64,000 bases of DNA, taken from positions 558,001 through 622,000 of the forward strand of contig KQ964256.1 of the NCBI GenBank assembly GCA_001566295.1, written 5' to 3'. The notes below the pieces were generated by a model. That model saw only the letters and a list, made by a program, of their open reading frames with translations, did not search any database and was not told where the DNA came from. Positions 35,093 through 45,701 of the stretch are shown here, piece by piece. Origin of the DNA: Microdochium bolleyi (taxonomy: Eukaryota > Ascomycota > Sordariomycetes > Xylariales > Microdochiaceae). Numbering within the stretch: position 1 is the stretch's first letter; every line of letters begins with the position of its first letter. A program made the translations under genes and the position numbers.

Positions 35093-36607
35093 ATGCATCT
35101 GACTGCCACCAAGCTCGCCGCGTTGGCTTTTGTTGCCCTCCAGGGCATTGCCGCGGCTGCTCCAAACTGGCAAGCTCCCCAATCGCGTAATGTCATTTTC
35201 ATCGTCCCCGATGGCCATGGCCAAGCGGCTCAGGGCCTCGTCCGCACATTCCTCTCGCAGGAGGCCCAGGGCGAGGACACCCACCAGATTAGGGATCTAT
35301 CAGCCGACCAGTCCTCCATCGGCGCCGTCCGGCACCACTCGGCCGACAGTTTCGTCACGGACTCTGCCGCCGCCGGCACGGCCTTCGCCACGGGCTTCAA
35401 GACCAACAACGGCATGATCGGCCAGGGCACAGACGGCCGTGCTCTCGGCAATATCCTCGAGGCCGCCAAACTCGCTGGCTACGCCACGGGGCTGGTGGTC
35501 ACTTCTATCATCAACCACGCCACGCCGGCCGCCTTCTCCTCACACGTGGCTAATCGCAACGACTACGATCGCGTGGCTGCACAACAGATCGGTTACTCGC
35601 ATCCGCTGGGCCACGTCGTCGATATACTTCTAGGCGGTGGCCGCTGCTACTTCAAGCCGAAAAGTGACTCTTCTTCATGTCGCAAGGACGATCTCAATCT
35701 CTTTGCCTTCGCCCAGAAGGAGGGATGGACAATCGCCCAGGACCGCGACGAGTACAACGACAAGTTTGGCACCGGCGAGACCATCGAGTTGCCCTTCATC
35801 GGAGTCTTCAATGACGGAGATCTCAAGTACGAAGTCGATCGCGCTCGTGACCAGGACGAGCCCTCCCTCGCTGAGATGGTTGAGACCGCTCTCAATGCGC
35901 TGACCCGCGCCACGACCTCCGCAGAGTCAGGCTCCGGCAACTACCCAACGACCTCCCCGGGATACTTCCTGATGATCGAAGCGTCGCGCATCGACCACGC
36001 TGGCCACGCCAACGACCCCGTAGCCATCCTACACGACGCCATCATGTACAACAAGGTCTTCGAGCTCGTCAAGAACCACATCGACAACCACCCGGACACC
36101 ATCCTGATGGCCGCCGCGGACCACGAGACCGGCGGTCTCGTCATGCCCAGCGGCTGCAACCCGGCCCTCCTCTCAAACGCGACCGCGGCCGCGGAGACGG
36201 TGGAGAAGAAGTTCAAGGCCTACTCGGACGCCGATCGCGAGGGTCACCTTCGCGACACCCTCCTCCCCCTCTACGGCATCGACGGGGCGAGCTTGTCAGC
36301 CGAGAATCTTAGCGCCATGGCCGCGAGCGACGACCTGGCTGGCGACCTCGTGGATCTGATGAACAAGCGTGTCGGTCTCTCCTGGGGCACTGGCGGCCAC
36401 TCGGCGATCGACACCACGTTGGTCGCGTACGCGGCTGGAGAAAAGGGTAGCGTCCTTAAGGCGGACATGGCAGGCAGCTGGGACAACACCGAGCTGGTCA
36501 AGTACTGGGAGAAGGTGCTCCGGGTCGACATTGCCGCTGTGACGGAGAGGCTTAAGATTGAGGGCGAGGACGGCTGGATGGGCACTGCGTCTCAAGAAGA
36601 ACAGTAG
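35093..36607 (+). CDS. Alkaline phosphatase, secreted type
   Basis: Single exon, 504 residues. Alkaline phosphatases hydrolyse phosphate monoesters with two Zn and one Mg. The chosen ATG gives a signal peptide (MHLTATKLAALAFVALQG, then Ala-rich), so extracellular or vacuolar delivery is inferred. Core motifs are NVIFIVPDGHG with the first metal Asp, VTDSAAAGTAFATG with the nucleophile Ser, the RIDHAGHANDP metal site, AAADHETGG, and GGHSA near the end with the last metal His. The usual fungal DGMG is DGHG here. The frame opens 20 codons upstream but with a non-ATG codon. It may respond to phosphate starvation as relatives do, but I identified no regulatory site. It converges with the dehydrogenase, 136 bp away. 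Confidence 0.93.
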   Translation: MHLTATKLAALAFVALQGIAAAAPNWQAPQSRNVIFIVPDGHGQAAQGLVRTFLSQEAQGEDTHQIRDLSADQSSIGAVRHHSADSFVTDSAAAGTAFATGFKTNNGMIGQGTDGRALGNILEAAKLAGYATGLVVTSIINHATPAAFSSHVANRNDYDRVAAQQIGYSHPLGHVVDILLGGGRCYFKPKSDSSSCRKDDLNLFAFAQKEGWTIAQDRDEYNDKFGTGETIELPFIGVFNDGDLKYEVDRARDQDEPSLAEMVETALNALTRATTSAESGSGNYPTTSPGYFLMIEASRIDHAGHANDPVAILHDAIMYNKVFELVKNHIDNHPDTILMAAADHETGGLVMPSGCNPALLSNATAAAETVEKKFKAYSDADREGHLRDTLLPLYGIDGASLSAENLSAMAASDDLAGDLVDLMNKRVGLSWGTGGHSAIDTTLVAYAAGEKGSVLKADMAGSWDNTELVKYWEKVLRVDIAAVTERLKIEGEDGWMGTASQEEQ

Positions 36608-36743
36608 CGAAGCAAATCAATTACCGTGGCCGATTATGGCCATACTAATAGTCCAGTGCGTAGCTCCGGAGCACACGGCATCGCAGAACAGGGAATAATC
36701 ACAAGTGAGCTCTCCTTGTCAGACATTGTACCCGAAAGTGACA

Positions 36744-37820
36744 TCAAGGGATAGCACCAGGCAGGCCGCTCTCCTCTCCATGCAGCATCTTAAACAGCGG
36801 ATCCCACACTGTGATCGACCTTTGGCTCGCGTCCCCGTTCGCCAGCTTGCCTTCCGGCAGCTTCAGGACCTTGTCCACGGAGGCCTCCACTACCACGCCG
36901 TACCGCTCGTCACTGCCGTCTAGGAACTCGTCGTACGCCCGGATCACCGTGTCCACGGCGGTCATGTACTCGGGCTGCACGGCGGCGACCATCTCGGGCG
37001 GGATGATGCTCGTCGCGACGATCCCCGGGCACACGCAGTTGATCCGGATGTCCTCCTTCGTCCGGAGCACGCCGGCGACGCCCCGGACGAAGCTGACCAC
37101 GCCGCCCTTGGCGCCGTTGTACTCGGGATAACTCGGGTGCGGGATGATGCCGGCGACGCTGGCCGTGCAGACGATCTTGCCCCTGCCGGCCGCCCCGGGT
37201 GCTGCGTCGGCGGGGTTGTGACGCATGAAGTGCACGGCGAGCTGCGTCCCGTACAGGACGCCCTTGAAGTCGACGTCCGTGCACAGCGTGCTGGGCGCGG
37301 GCGGGATGTCCTCGACCGCGTTGGACCGGTGGCCCAGAATGTAGATGGACGACCGGTCGACGATGCCCGCGTTGGCGAGGAGGGCGTCGATGCGCCCATG
37401 CTGCTTGAACACGGCGAGGAAGCCGGCGGCCTGCGAGTCGTAAGACGAGACGTCGACTTTGTGGAAGGATGTGGTCGGGCCAAGCTCGTCCACTGCATGA
37501 GGAGGACATTAATATAATGTGCTCAGTAGTGAATATCATAAAATGTCCTCAAATGATGGAGTGGAAAGATCACGGTATGGCTCTTGGTTACTCACCTAGT
37601 TCGTGTCCCACCTTCTCGTTGATGTCGAACATTGCTATTTTCCATCCTTTCGCGACAAAGTGCCTCGTCAGGGCGAGGCCCATGCCTGACTATACCATGT
37701 TTTCGTTGTAGTTAGTTGCGAGAAGCATATCATGGCGGATTCAAGCTGTGGGCTTGACTGCGGCAGGCTTACCGAAGCTCCGGTCACGATACCCACGCGC
37801 TGTTCCACCTGTGAACCCAT
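36744..37820 (-). CDS. Short-chain dehydrogenase/reductase
   Basis: Three exons (37773-37820, 37596-37689, 36744-37492) give 296 residues. Classical SDR enzymes carry out NAD(P)-dependent oxidation or reduction of alcohols/ketones; this one looks closest to fungal proteins annotated as 15-hydroxyprostaglandin-dehydrogenase-like, but the substrate is unknown. The cofactor motif TGASSGMG is formed exactly by splicing exons 1 and 2, which fixes the start and first intron. Other marks are DID in strand 2 (MFDINEKVG), LLANAGI, the catalytic Ser in CTASVAG, and YNGAKGG (YxxxK). Introns are 83 and 103 nt. No tailoring or pathway genes lie nearby. Confidence 0.92.
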
Positions 37821-39145
37821 TGTGCTGCTCTCCTTGGTGCTTGATGGTGCTGATGATGCCAAGGAAAACTGACGCTGCTGTAGACCACTTTTGTGCATGC
37901 AGAAAATAGGCTCGAGTTGAGAGCGGGTGCGAGTAGATACTCGTTGTGAGTGCTGAGAAGTAGTGCTATGCTCGATAGTATTACACGCTGATCGTGCTGG
38001 CAAGCAAGGACGTCCACTGCTGGCGAGCTGTTGAATACAGCGGCGACCAGGCGTGGGCCTCGCGACATCCCGCTGTGCGGAACGGCAGTACCACATCGTT
38101 GCTGCTTATTATGTCACGACGCGGATGGGTCCACTAGGCGAGTATCTCGGGCACCGGCTATCAGATCTGCCGCGCCGTCCGGTATGTTCTTCCGTGCTTG
38201 ACGGCGACGAGGGCGATTCCCTGTTTGCGAAACTACAATGGGGCAGTGACGGTGTGGGACAAGAAGTGTATCGCATGATTCGATGTTTCATGAGGAGAAA
38301 GATATCCGAGGTGCACATGAGGGGAAGCGTCGAGATCAGGAAACGTACATCCAGAGGCTGTGTCACAAGGAGCCAGCAAAAGAAAACCATGGGGAAGTTG
38401 GAGCTAGAAACGCGGGGAATCCATGCGTTGGGGATTCGAGATGCGCTTGGCGCCCTTACGCGGAAGTATAATTTGATGATCGCCGGACTTTCTAGTATAT
38501 GTCCTCTGATTCAACAGGGCTGAATATCCTGCTGTGACCTTGACTTGAACAATTGGTCGTGCATAGTACCACAAGGGGCTTTGGCGGCGCTGTCGAATTT
38601 TGGATCGTCCCTTAGGTTTGCATCAACACAAAACCAGCGTAAACGTTCAGTTTGGGCGGACTTGCTTGTCACCATCTATTTGCCGACGCGATACATAGGA
38701 GCTCGTGGGGTTCTCCGCTTGAAAAGGTAGAATGCATCATACATATGAACACTTGAGCCGGATAAATATTGTAGCAAACTACACTCAGGCTGCACCTGAA
38801 TAAATCCCAGTCGGGACAATCAGTGAGCGGCCCGTACGGAACAGAAATAGGGTGTTTGTGAAATCTGAAGCCACTCTTCTGAAATGCGTCTCGTCGATAT
38901 TTGCTTCTTGACAAACGAACACGATTCCGTATATAGTCCTTCTCCAATCGAGATCTGAAAAGACAGCCACTTCCTTCTCTTGGGCTAGTCGTTTTTTCAC
39001 GTTGCACAAATGGAACCGTCATTGCAACCTTCAGCAACATTGCTATATATAGTCGGGTTCCTATCGTTACACTGCTTAATCTCGACGCACAATAGTTCTT
39101 TCATGTCGCGGGAACATCATACACAAATCCCTTCACCAGAATTGC
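37821..39145. other. Intergenic region, no gene supported
   Basis: About 1.3 kb between two minus-strand genes, including the promoter of the dehydrogenase. Open frames are short and featureless. Composition is less GC-rich than the flanking genes. Confidence 0.6.
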
Positions 39146-39791
39146 TTAGTCCAACAGCCCAGCCAGCTTGGTCAGCGCATCCCGATCCACGCGCTGCCCG
39201 ATCCACTCGTTCTGCGGCTCCGCCCCAATGCTCTTGTAGAACTGGATGCTCGGCTCGTTCCAGTCGAGCACGCGCCACTCGAGCCTCCCGCCGCCCATGG
39301 CCACCGTCTCCCGGGCCAGCTCGACGAGCAGCCGCTTGCCGAAGCCTTTGCCCCGCTGGGCCTGCTGCACGTACAGGTCCTCGAGGTAGATTCCCGCGCA
39401 GGCGCGCCAGGTCGAGTAGCTGTAGAAGTACAGCGCCATGCCGACGATCTTGCCGGACGCGGTGTCGGTCAGGAGCAGGCACCGCGCGGGCCGGGTCGGC
39501 GTGATAGGCTCGGTCTGCGGGTCTGTCGGGGACGAGGTGACCCCCGGGCCGGCGAAGGCGATAGTGTCGAGGATCTTCTGCTCGGTGGCCTCCACGCTCG
39601 AGAGTTCCTTCTCATAGTCGGCGAGTTCCTTGATCATGTCGAGGATCGCGGTGACATCTGAGGGACGTGAGGTTAGTTGGGCAATGAGACTGTGAAGCCA
39701 GGCGAGAGCACATGCAATCTCGGGTGGCGAGATGAGAAGAGAACGTACCCTCGCGGCGTGCGTGCCGGACTGTGCAAGGAGCGTTAGGCAT
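39146..39791 (-). CDS. GNAT N-acetyltransferase, diamine/thialysine type
   Basis: Two exons (39749-39791 and 39146-39657; intron 91 nt) give 184 residues. It transfers acetyl from acetyl-CoA to an amine. The overall pattern matches the spermidine/spermine or thialysine acetyltransferase group: VRHAREDV-type N-terminus, MIKELADYEKE, YLEDLYVQQAQRGKGFGKRL with the acetyl-CoA loop RGKGFG, and WRVLDWNEPSIQFYKSIGA. The true substrate (polyamine, thialysine or other) is not determined. The splice supplies RRE-DVTAIL in frame, supporting the small first exon. Confidence 0.9.
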
Positions 39792-40540
39792 GGCGACGGG
39801 TCGGGATCTCTGACTCGAGCAGATCTTCGATGCTGCAGTTGGAGGCAAGAGTGGTCTGGGTGAGTGAGCTGATGAATTTGCAAGTGTCCAATGGACCCCA
39901 GAGAAGCCTCAGGTGCAAAAGGTGGGATTTTATTGAAGTTCGAAGCTGTTGAAGAAGGACGTATTACGATCAGGCGCCCCGCCTCGACTTTTCAGAATGC
40001 CATTCCGTCACCGAGCTCCGTGACCGGTGGCCGCCGGGATCGCCCCACTCCAAACTTCTCCGATTTCACCTTTGCTCTTCAACGACCTTGACGGGTTTTT
40101 TGTGTTTCTCTCCGATCCGAAACTCCTTGCTCCGTCTCCGTCCTGCGGACAGGGTAATCTAGAAGTTTCTAGAAAAGTCACATCGCAGAAGCCATTGTAG
40201 CTGCAAGGGAAAGCGCCGACGAACTACCCTGCCGTGGAGCTTGCGGGGTTCGTGGCTGGGCGGGGATGTCAGATCAAGGGCGCGCTTCGCCTTGCCGGTG
40301 GAATCCACAAACGGACAACGTCGCATACAGCTGGTCTGATACCTCGACTGTAACCGCCTGTCGAAGGATGTCATCACGTAATGCCATCTACATATTTTCG
40401 CCGAATCCAATAGACGGTTGACTCTCTTGACAGGTAGTCACGCGTGGCTTGCTGCCGCTGCCCGATTTCGTGGCGAGGTGGTGGCCTGTAGGAGTCCGTT
40501 TCTACTTCTTCCATCTGCATTGTGTCGACGAGCTCGGCCG
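39792..40540. other. Intergenic region, no gene supported
   Basis: Promoter of the acetyltransferase and 3' flank of the LYR-motif gene. Nothing else supported. Confidence 0.6.
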
Positions 40541-41773
40541 CTAGCTGTTCCTGCTACCGCGGCCCCTTTGCTTCGCGCCCGACTTGCTCTTCCTCCCTCC
40601 GCTCGTCTCAACCCCGTCGAAGAATGGCAGCTCCTTACCCGCCGCTGAACTGATCGTCGGCGACACCTGGCCCCACTTGACCTTGAAATTGCCCGACACG
40701 GCATGCTTCTCCATCGTCAGGCTCGCCATCCACACCGGCTGGTACAGCATGCGGCGCATCTTCCGCCCGCCTAGGGTCCGCAGCCCTTCTGGCCGGCCCG
40801 GCCCCCGCGGGTCCTGGTCCATCTCGTCCAGACCTGTCAGGGACTTCATCTTGCGCGAGCTACCGTGCTGGAGCCTCCGGACAGGCGTATTTATTATATC
40901 CTGCCATGTGATGCCCGGACCCGGGCTGCTGCTGTGCATATCCTTTCCGCTGTCGCCTACCACTGTGCTCTTCGCGACAGGTCTCCTCCGCGGCAGCCTG
41001 TAGTCCTCCGGCCTGCCCCTGCCGTTTACGAGACCCTCTAAGCTCTCCCACTCGCTCCTGGGCAGCGGCGGGAGCAGGGCCTTGAAGTTCCGCGCCCAGC
41101 CGAGCCTCAGTCTGCTCCGCTCAGTCCGCGCCTGGATCGGCAGACCCCAGCTGTTCTCCCGCGACATGTTCTTCTCGGGGTCCCAAGTCCGGCGCATATC
41201 GTGCGTGATCGTGTGTGGCAGCTTCTTGTCGGCCTGCGATCGCGCCAGCGCGGTGAGCTTGTCTACCGCCCAGTTGTCGAGCCAGTCCGGGGGCAGGTCG
41301 GTCTTTCGTGAGTGCCTGTCCCGCTTTTTCCTTGTGTGTTCTCGCTGCGTAAGGGCTGGTTCTGATCGGTCGGGCTCATTCTCCTTTCCGTTCTTGTGTT
41401 TTGAGTCTTCCGAAACGTCTGGCAGGAACGACTCGCCCTCCAAGCTTGCCGTGCTGGCTGGAGGATCCCTCGCCAAGCCGCTCTTTGCCAACAGTCTCCT
41501 CCGCTTGCCCACCCGGCCGGTCGCCAAGTAACACAGATGCAGTAGGCGGTCCACATGGCCTGCAGTGGCGGAGCGAAGGTACCGCAGGTCGCCATGTGCC
41601 TGTCTAGTGTACGTATCGGCCCGCGCCGACTCAGCCTCGCGGCAGTCGCGGTAGCGCGTCTTGATGCGGTCGGAGATCCATGGCCGGCATAGCGCGGGCA
41701 GGTACGTGGCTTCGCGGAGGAGGTGTCGGTAGAGATGGAGGGCGGTCTCGGGGTGGGGGATCGGTGGTGGCAT
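40541..41773 (-). CDS. LYR-motif protein, Complex1_LYR-like N-terminus
   Basis: Single exon, 410 residues from a true ATG. The N-terminus contains HLYRHLLREATYLP followed by helices with a conserved basic pattern (RIKTRYRDCR), matching LYR-motif proteins, which are usually mitochondrial and assist Fe-S delivery or respiratory-complex assembly. The remaining 300 residues are basic and mostly disordered, with a later conserved-looking stretch (TWDPEKNMSRENSWGLP) and a Lys/Gly/Arg-rich C-terminus. It is much longer than the typical 80-130-residue LYR proteins, fitting a fungal subgroup of unknown role. Its partner is not predictable. Confidence 0.7.
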   Translation of the reverse strand: MPPPIPHPETALHLYRHLLREATYLPALCRPWISDRIKTRYRDCREAESARADTYTRQAHGDLRYLRSATAGHVDRLLHLCYLATGRVGKRRRLLAKSGLARDPPASTASLEGESFLPDVSEDSKHKNGKENEPDRSEPALTQREHTRKKRDRHSRKTDLPPDWLDNWAVDKLTALARSQADKKLPHTITHDMRRTWDPEKNMSRENSWGLPIQARTERSRLRLGWARNFKALLPPLPRSEWESLEGLVNGRGRPEDYRLPRRRPVAKSTVVGDSGKDMHSSSPGPGITWQDIINTPVRRLQHGSSRKMKSLTGLDEMDQDPRGPGRPEGLRTLGGRKMRRMLYQPVWMASLTMEKHAVSGNFKVKWGQVSPTISSAAGKELPFFDGVETSGGRKSKSGAKQRGRGSRNS

Positions 41774-43064
41774 GCCGCTCGGGAGAGCTTGTTAGCTCAG
41801 TCGGCATGCAGGTTTGCGCATGGATTCGACGTTGCTCGTGTACCTTTGGAGTCACTCGAGGGAGCCAGGAGGGTGCAGTCGACCTTGTTGGCAGCTGTCA
41901 GTGGCGGCGTTGCGTTGTGCATTGCTCGTGAGCTCCCGCATAATTCTGGAGCATTGCATTGCTTATCGCTTATCTTCGGCGCCGGCCCCGGCCCGGACCT
42001 GTGGGGAACGCGCCGGGCACGGTGTTCGGGGCGCCCTGGCGATGCACAATGGTTCATGGCTGCGAAGAAGCAAATGTCCATTACAGATGACAGATAGAAG
42101 GAAGCATCGGGGCCTGTGAGAAGGCTATGGACTAGCCATGTTCACCAGTCGACTGACAGAAATGGACGATGAGGTCCAATGAATCTGGATGCCGGCTCGC
42201 AGCAAGGCCTGTTTGGTGGATAGCACAGCACGCGCAGAGAAGAGCAAGCCGGGTAGTCGTCGTTTCTCGTCCTCTTGCGCAGAGATGAAGCCGGGCCACA
42301 GGCCGGGCCGGCAGTGGTTGCAGGTGGTGCTGATGGTGCACGAATGAATGGCTGCAGATGCCCAGGACGGCATGCAATGCAGTGCACGACATCCATGGAC
42401 GAGGCATCCATGCTCCCAAAGAGCACAAGCTCGGGGGAAGCAGCGGTCAGTGCGCCTGCGGTTTGCCCGAGTGAGCCACGGACGGAAAAAGAGGGGGAAG
42501 CACAGGCGCGGGTGCAGGTGCAAGTGGGGGCCACGCGCGCGTCAAGCACGTCCATTCGCCGTGCCGTGTCTCGAAAAGTGCACGCAATCTGCCCGCCAGC
42601 GCTGCCCTCTCCCGCTCAGCCTTCCCTTGACACGCTCCGCCTCACGAAACTGACACGTCGGCCACGCTCCCACCCGCGAACTGCCCTCGCGCCCTGCACG
42701 CTGTCTTTAATTGTTTCCTCTCTCGGACAGCTGCACCTCTTGCTCTCGGCGATCCCTGCTCGCAATCACGCACTTTGTGCTTCAAGCCTGAGCCGTCTGG
42801 AAACCCCAGTGCAGGATCCACCGCGCTACTTGCTCTGATGCTGTACTGTGCCGTTCCGCAGGGCCCTCGCACGCACAATCCTCCATCTCGCGCCGCACGG
42901 CCTAGCTGACCTTGCTGCTTGCTTCATCTCGCACATCCCACGCACTCCAGCTGTCGGCCTCACCATTGAGCGTAATCGTCACCTCCGTCACAAGCACACA
43001 CATCCCCTCGGCCCCCGACTCGATCGCACAAAAGGGCACAGCTTCCGCCTTACCAGGGCCCTCG
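41774..43064. other. Divergent promoter region, LYR gene / Mbp1-type factor
   Basis: About 1.3 kb with no supported gene. The sequence 42531-42543 (CCACGCGCGCGTC) contains ACGCG cores on both strands, the MBF-type MCB core, upstream of the Mbp1-like gene. The last 150 bases are C-rich leader, open in the factor's frame but lacking ATG. Confidence 0.5.
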
Positions 43065-45701
43065 ATGGCCGTCGTTACCATCACCGCCCCCTCCCAAGTG
43101 ACCATGTCTGGCAGCACCCTCGCTGCCGCCGCTCCCTCGGCTCTTCCACCTCACCAGCACCGCGCTTCCTTCTCTGCCGCCTCCGCCCTCGGCCCTCCCC
43201 AGCTGCCCACAGCCTCCAGCAGCAGCAGCTTCGACGGCAAGAGCCTCAAGATGTCCCAATCACAGCCCTCCTCCCAGCAGTCCTTCTCCATGAGCCAGCC
43301 CTCGTCGCAGCAGCTCCACCGCTTTCCTGACTCGGCATCTATGAGGAACGGCCATGTCGCCGGCCAGAGCATGGATGCGCCCCAGATCTACTCCGTCAGT
43401 GTCCTTCCCCTCGCTGTTGATTCCATTGGCCGATGTACTGACCGTTTTCTCACCTCGCAGGCCGTCTACTCTGGCGTCGACGTATACGAGATGGAGGTCA
43501 ATGGCGTAGCCGTCATGCGACGGCGGCACGACAGCTGTTTGAACGCAACTCAGATCCTCAAGGTCGCCAACATCGACAAGGGGAAGCGCACAAAGATCCT
43601 AGAAAAGGAGATTCAGACCGGCGAGCACGAAAAGGTCCAGGGGGGCTACGGCAAATATCAGGGCACGTGGATCAAGTTCGAGCGCGGCGTCGAGGTCTGT
43701 CGGCAGTACGGCGTCGAGGAGCTTCTGCGGCCTCTCCTCACCTACGATATGGGTCAGGACGGCGGCATCGCTGGCCGAGGCGACTTCAACACCCCAACCA
43801 AAGAGCAAGCCATGGCCGCCCAGCGGAAACGCATGTACAGCGCTAACAACGCGGAGGGGCGCACGCATGGTCCGTCTGGCACGTTCTTCAAGAATATCTC
43901 GAGTACCGCTTCGAATGCTGTCGCTGCTATCAGCAAGGCACGTTTCGATTCACCCGGGCCCCGGAGTCGCAATGGACCGTCTCGGCCACCGGGGTTGAGC
44001 CGGCAGTCTTCGATGCAGAACATCGACGAGTTTCCCGGCAACTCTCAGCAGAGTTTCACGTCAGACTTCGGCCACAACGACTCGGCTTACTCAACACAGA
44101 ACACACAAATATTTGGTGACGAGCCTGCGCGAAAACGGCAGCGTGTTTTCACGCCTGCTGATAGCTTTGGCGGCTACAACTCCCAATCCATGGAGATGTA
44201 TGCAAACGAATTCCCGGGCTCCCCAACAGAACCCAATGCGTCATTCATGTACTCGCAGGTCAACATGGACAATCAGAACGACTCGATGCCGTTGGTACCA
44301 CTACCGTTTGATCTGTCACCGGAAGCAGAGCGCAAACGTAATCAGTTGATGAGCCTCTTCCTTGACAACAACGGGAATCAGCCATACCACGAGATCCTGC
44401 AATCCATGAGCCCGCTGGACCTGGATTCGCCTATCGATGCGTCTAGCCACACCGCACTTCACTGGGCGGCTACATTAGCACGGATACCACTGCTTAAAGC
44501 TCTGATTGCATCAGGTGCCAACGCTTACCGGGTCAACTCCTCAGGCGAGACAGCACTCATGCGGGCCTCGGCTGTTACAAACAACTCAGATCAGGTCTCT
44601 TTCCCTGAACTCCTTGATGTCCTCGGCAGCACGATCGATATTCGGGACAACCGGGGCCGGACAGTCTTGCACCATATTGCTGTGACGAGCGCTGTCAAGG
44701 GCCGCAGTCACTCAAGCAGGTACTATCTCGAGAGCCTGCTGGAGTGGGTCGTGCGCCAAGGTGGCGTCGCCAGTAGCCAAGAAGGAGGCAGTCCAAAGAT
44801 GGGCATTGGCCGCTTCATGAGCGAGATTGTCAATGCTCAAGACAAGTCTGGAGACACCGCCCTCAACATTGCCGCCAGAATAGGCAACAGAAGCATTGTG
44901 GCACAGCTGATCGAGATCGAGGCCGATCCTACCATAGCCAACAAGGCAGGGCTGCGGCCGGTAGACTTTGGCGTGGGGACTGATGCCGGGCCCGTCGAGA
45001 TGAATGGAGATGCAACGCCGACGGCGGACAAGCCGGCACCTGCCGGCAACAACCACAAGAGCCGAGAGAGTGGAGACGAGATCATTTCCTCCATCACGCA
45101 TCTCCTGAACGAGACGACATCCAGCTTCCAAGCAGAGCTCAAGAAGAAGCAGAAGGACCTTGACTCGTTACACGCGTCTCTGCGGACAACCTCTACAGAG
45201 ATGGGCGAGTCTAGAAGGACACTCGAGTCACTACAGGCAAGATTAAAAGCGCAGTCATTAAGCCGCCAGAAAACCATGAACCTGAGTCGCGGCCTGGAAG
45301 AGGAACAGAAGCGGCTCTCCCGTCTCGAGCAGAACCTTCCGGGCATGAATATCGGCAACGAGTGGGAAGTGAAGGTCACCACGGCGCTCGACGAGATTGC
45401 CAAGGGGGCGGACGCCAACGCCGTGAGCAGCTCTCTGCCCGTCGCGGGAATTCTTCGCGCGCGGGTGCAGGCTCTCAAGCAGCGCAACGAGGCGACCAAG
45501 AAGAACGTCACCCAGCTCCGCGCCCGGAGTAAGGACGTCGAGATGAAGTACAAGCAGCTTGTGGCGCTGTGCACGAGCATCCAGGAGGCTGACGTGGATG
45601 CCGTGGTCGACAGCCTGCTTAGGGCTGTCGAGAGCGAGAAGGGCGACCTCGAGATCGGCCGCGTGCGGCGGTTCCTGGGCGGCATTGACGGCGTCGCTTA
45701 G
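43065..45701 (+). CDS. APSES-ankyrin transcription factor, Mbp1/Res type
   Basis: Two exons (43065-43394 and 43461-45701) give 856 residues. It belongs to the Mbp1/Swi4/Res1/Res2 family, DNA-binding subunits of MBF/SBF that drive G1-S genes in the nucleus. A Ser/Gln-rich N-terminus leads into the APSES domain (about residues 107-215): QIYSAVYSGVDVYEMEV formed by the splice, then LNATQILKVAN and EKVQGGYGKYQGTWIKFERG. A linker with a basic KRQRV patch follows. Ankyrin repeats span about 438-535 (SHTALHWAATLARIPLLKAL, GETALMRAS, GRTVLHHIA) and 570-620. The C-terminus is a long coiled coil, the usual Swi6-type dimerisation region. The intron is 66 nt, multiple of three and stop-free, with a GTCAGT donor. 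ATG 43104 is an alternative start. The exact orthologue (Res1 or Res2 type) is not resolved. Confidence 0.93.
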   Translation: MAVVTITAPSQVTMSGSTLAAAAPSALPPHQHRASFSAASALGPPQLPTASSSSSFDGKSLKMSQSQPSSQQSFSMSQPSSQQLHRFPDSASMRNGHVAGQSMDAPQIYSVSVLPLAVDSIGRCTDRFLTSQAVYSGVDVYEMEVNGVAVMRRRHDSCLNATQILKVANIDKGKRTKILEKEIQTGEHEKVQGGYGKYQGTWIKFERGVEVCRQYGVEELLRPLLTYDMGQDGGIAGRGDFNTPTKEQAMAAQRKRMYSANNAEGRTHGPSGTFFKNISSTASNAVAAISKARFDSPGPRSRNGPSRPPGLSRQSSMQNIDEFPGNSQQSFTSDFGHNDSAYSTQNTQIFGDEPARKRQRVFTPADSFGGYNSQSMEMYANEFPGSPTEPNASFMYSQVNMDNQNDSMPLVPLPFDLSPEAERKRNQLMSLFLDNNGNQPYHEILQSMSPLDLDSPIDASSHTALHWAATLARIPLLKALIASGANAYRVNSSGETALMRASAVTNNSDQVSFPELLDVLGSTIDIRDNRGRTVLHHIAVTSAVKGRSHSSRYYLESLLEWVVRQGGVASSQEGGSPKMGIGRFMSEIVNAQDKSGDTALNIAARIGNRSIVAQLIEIEADPTIANKAGLRPVDFGVGTDAGPVEMNGDATPTADKPAPAGNNHKSRESGDEIISSITHLLNETTSSFQAELKKKQKDLDSLHASLRTTSTEMGESRRTLESLQARLKAQSLSRQKTMNLSRGLEEEQKRLSRLEQNLPGMNIGNEWEVKVTTALDEIAKGADANAVSSSLPVAGILRARVQALKQRNEATKKNVTQLRARSKDVEMKYKQLVALCTSIQEADVDAVVDSLLRAVESEKGDLEIGRVRRFLGGIDGVA

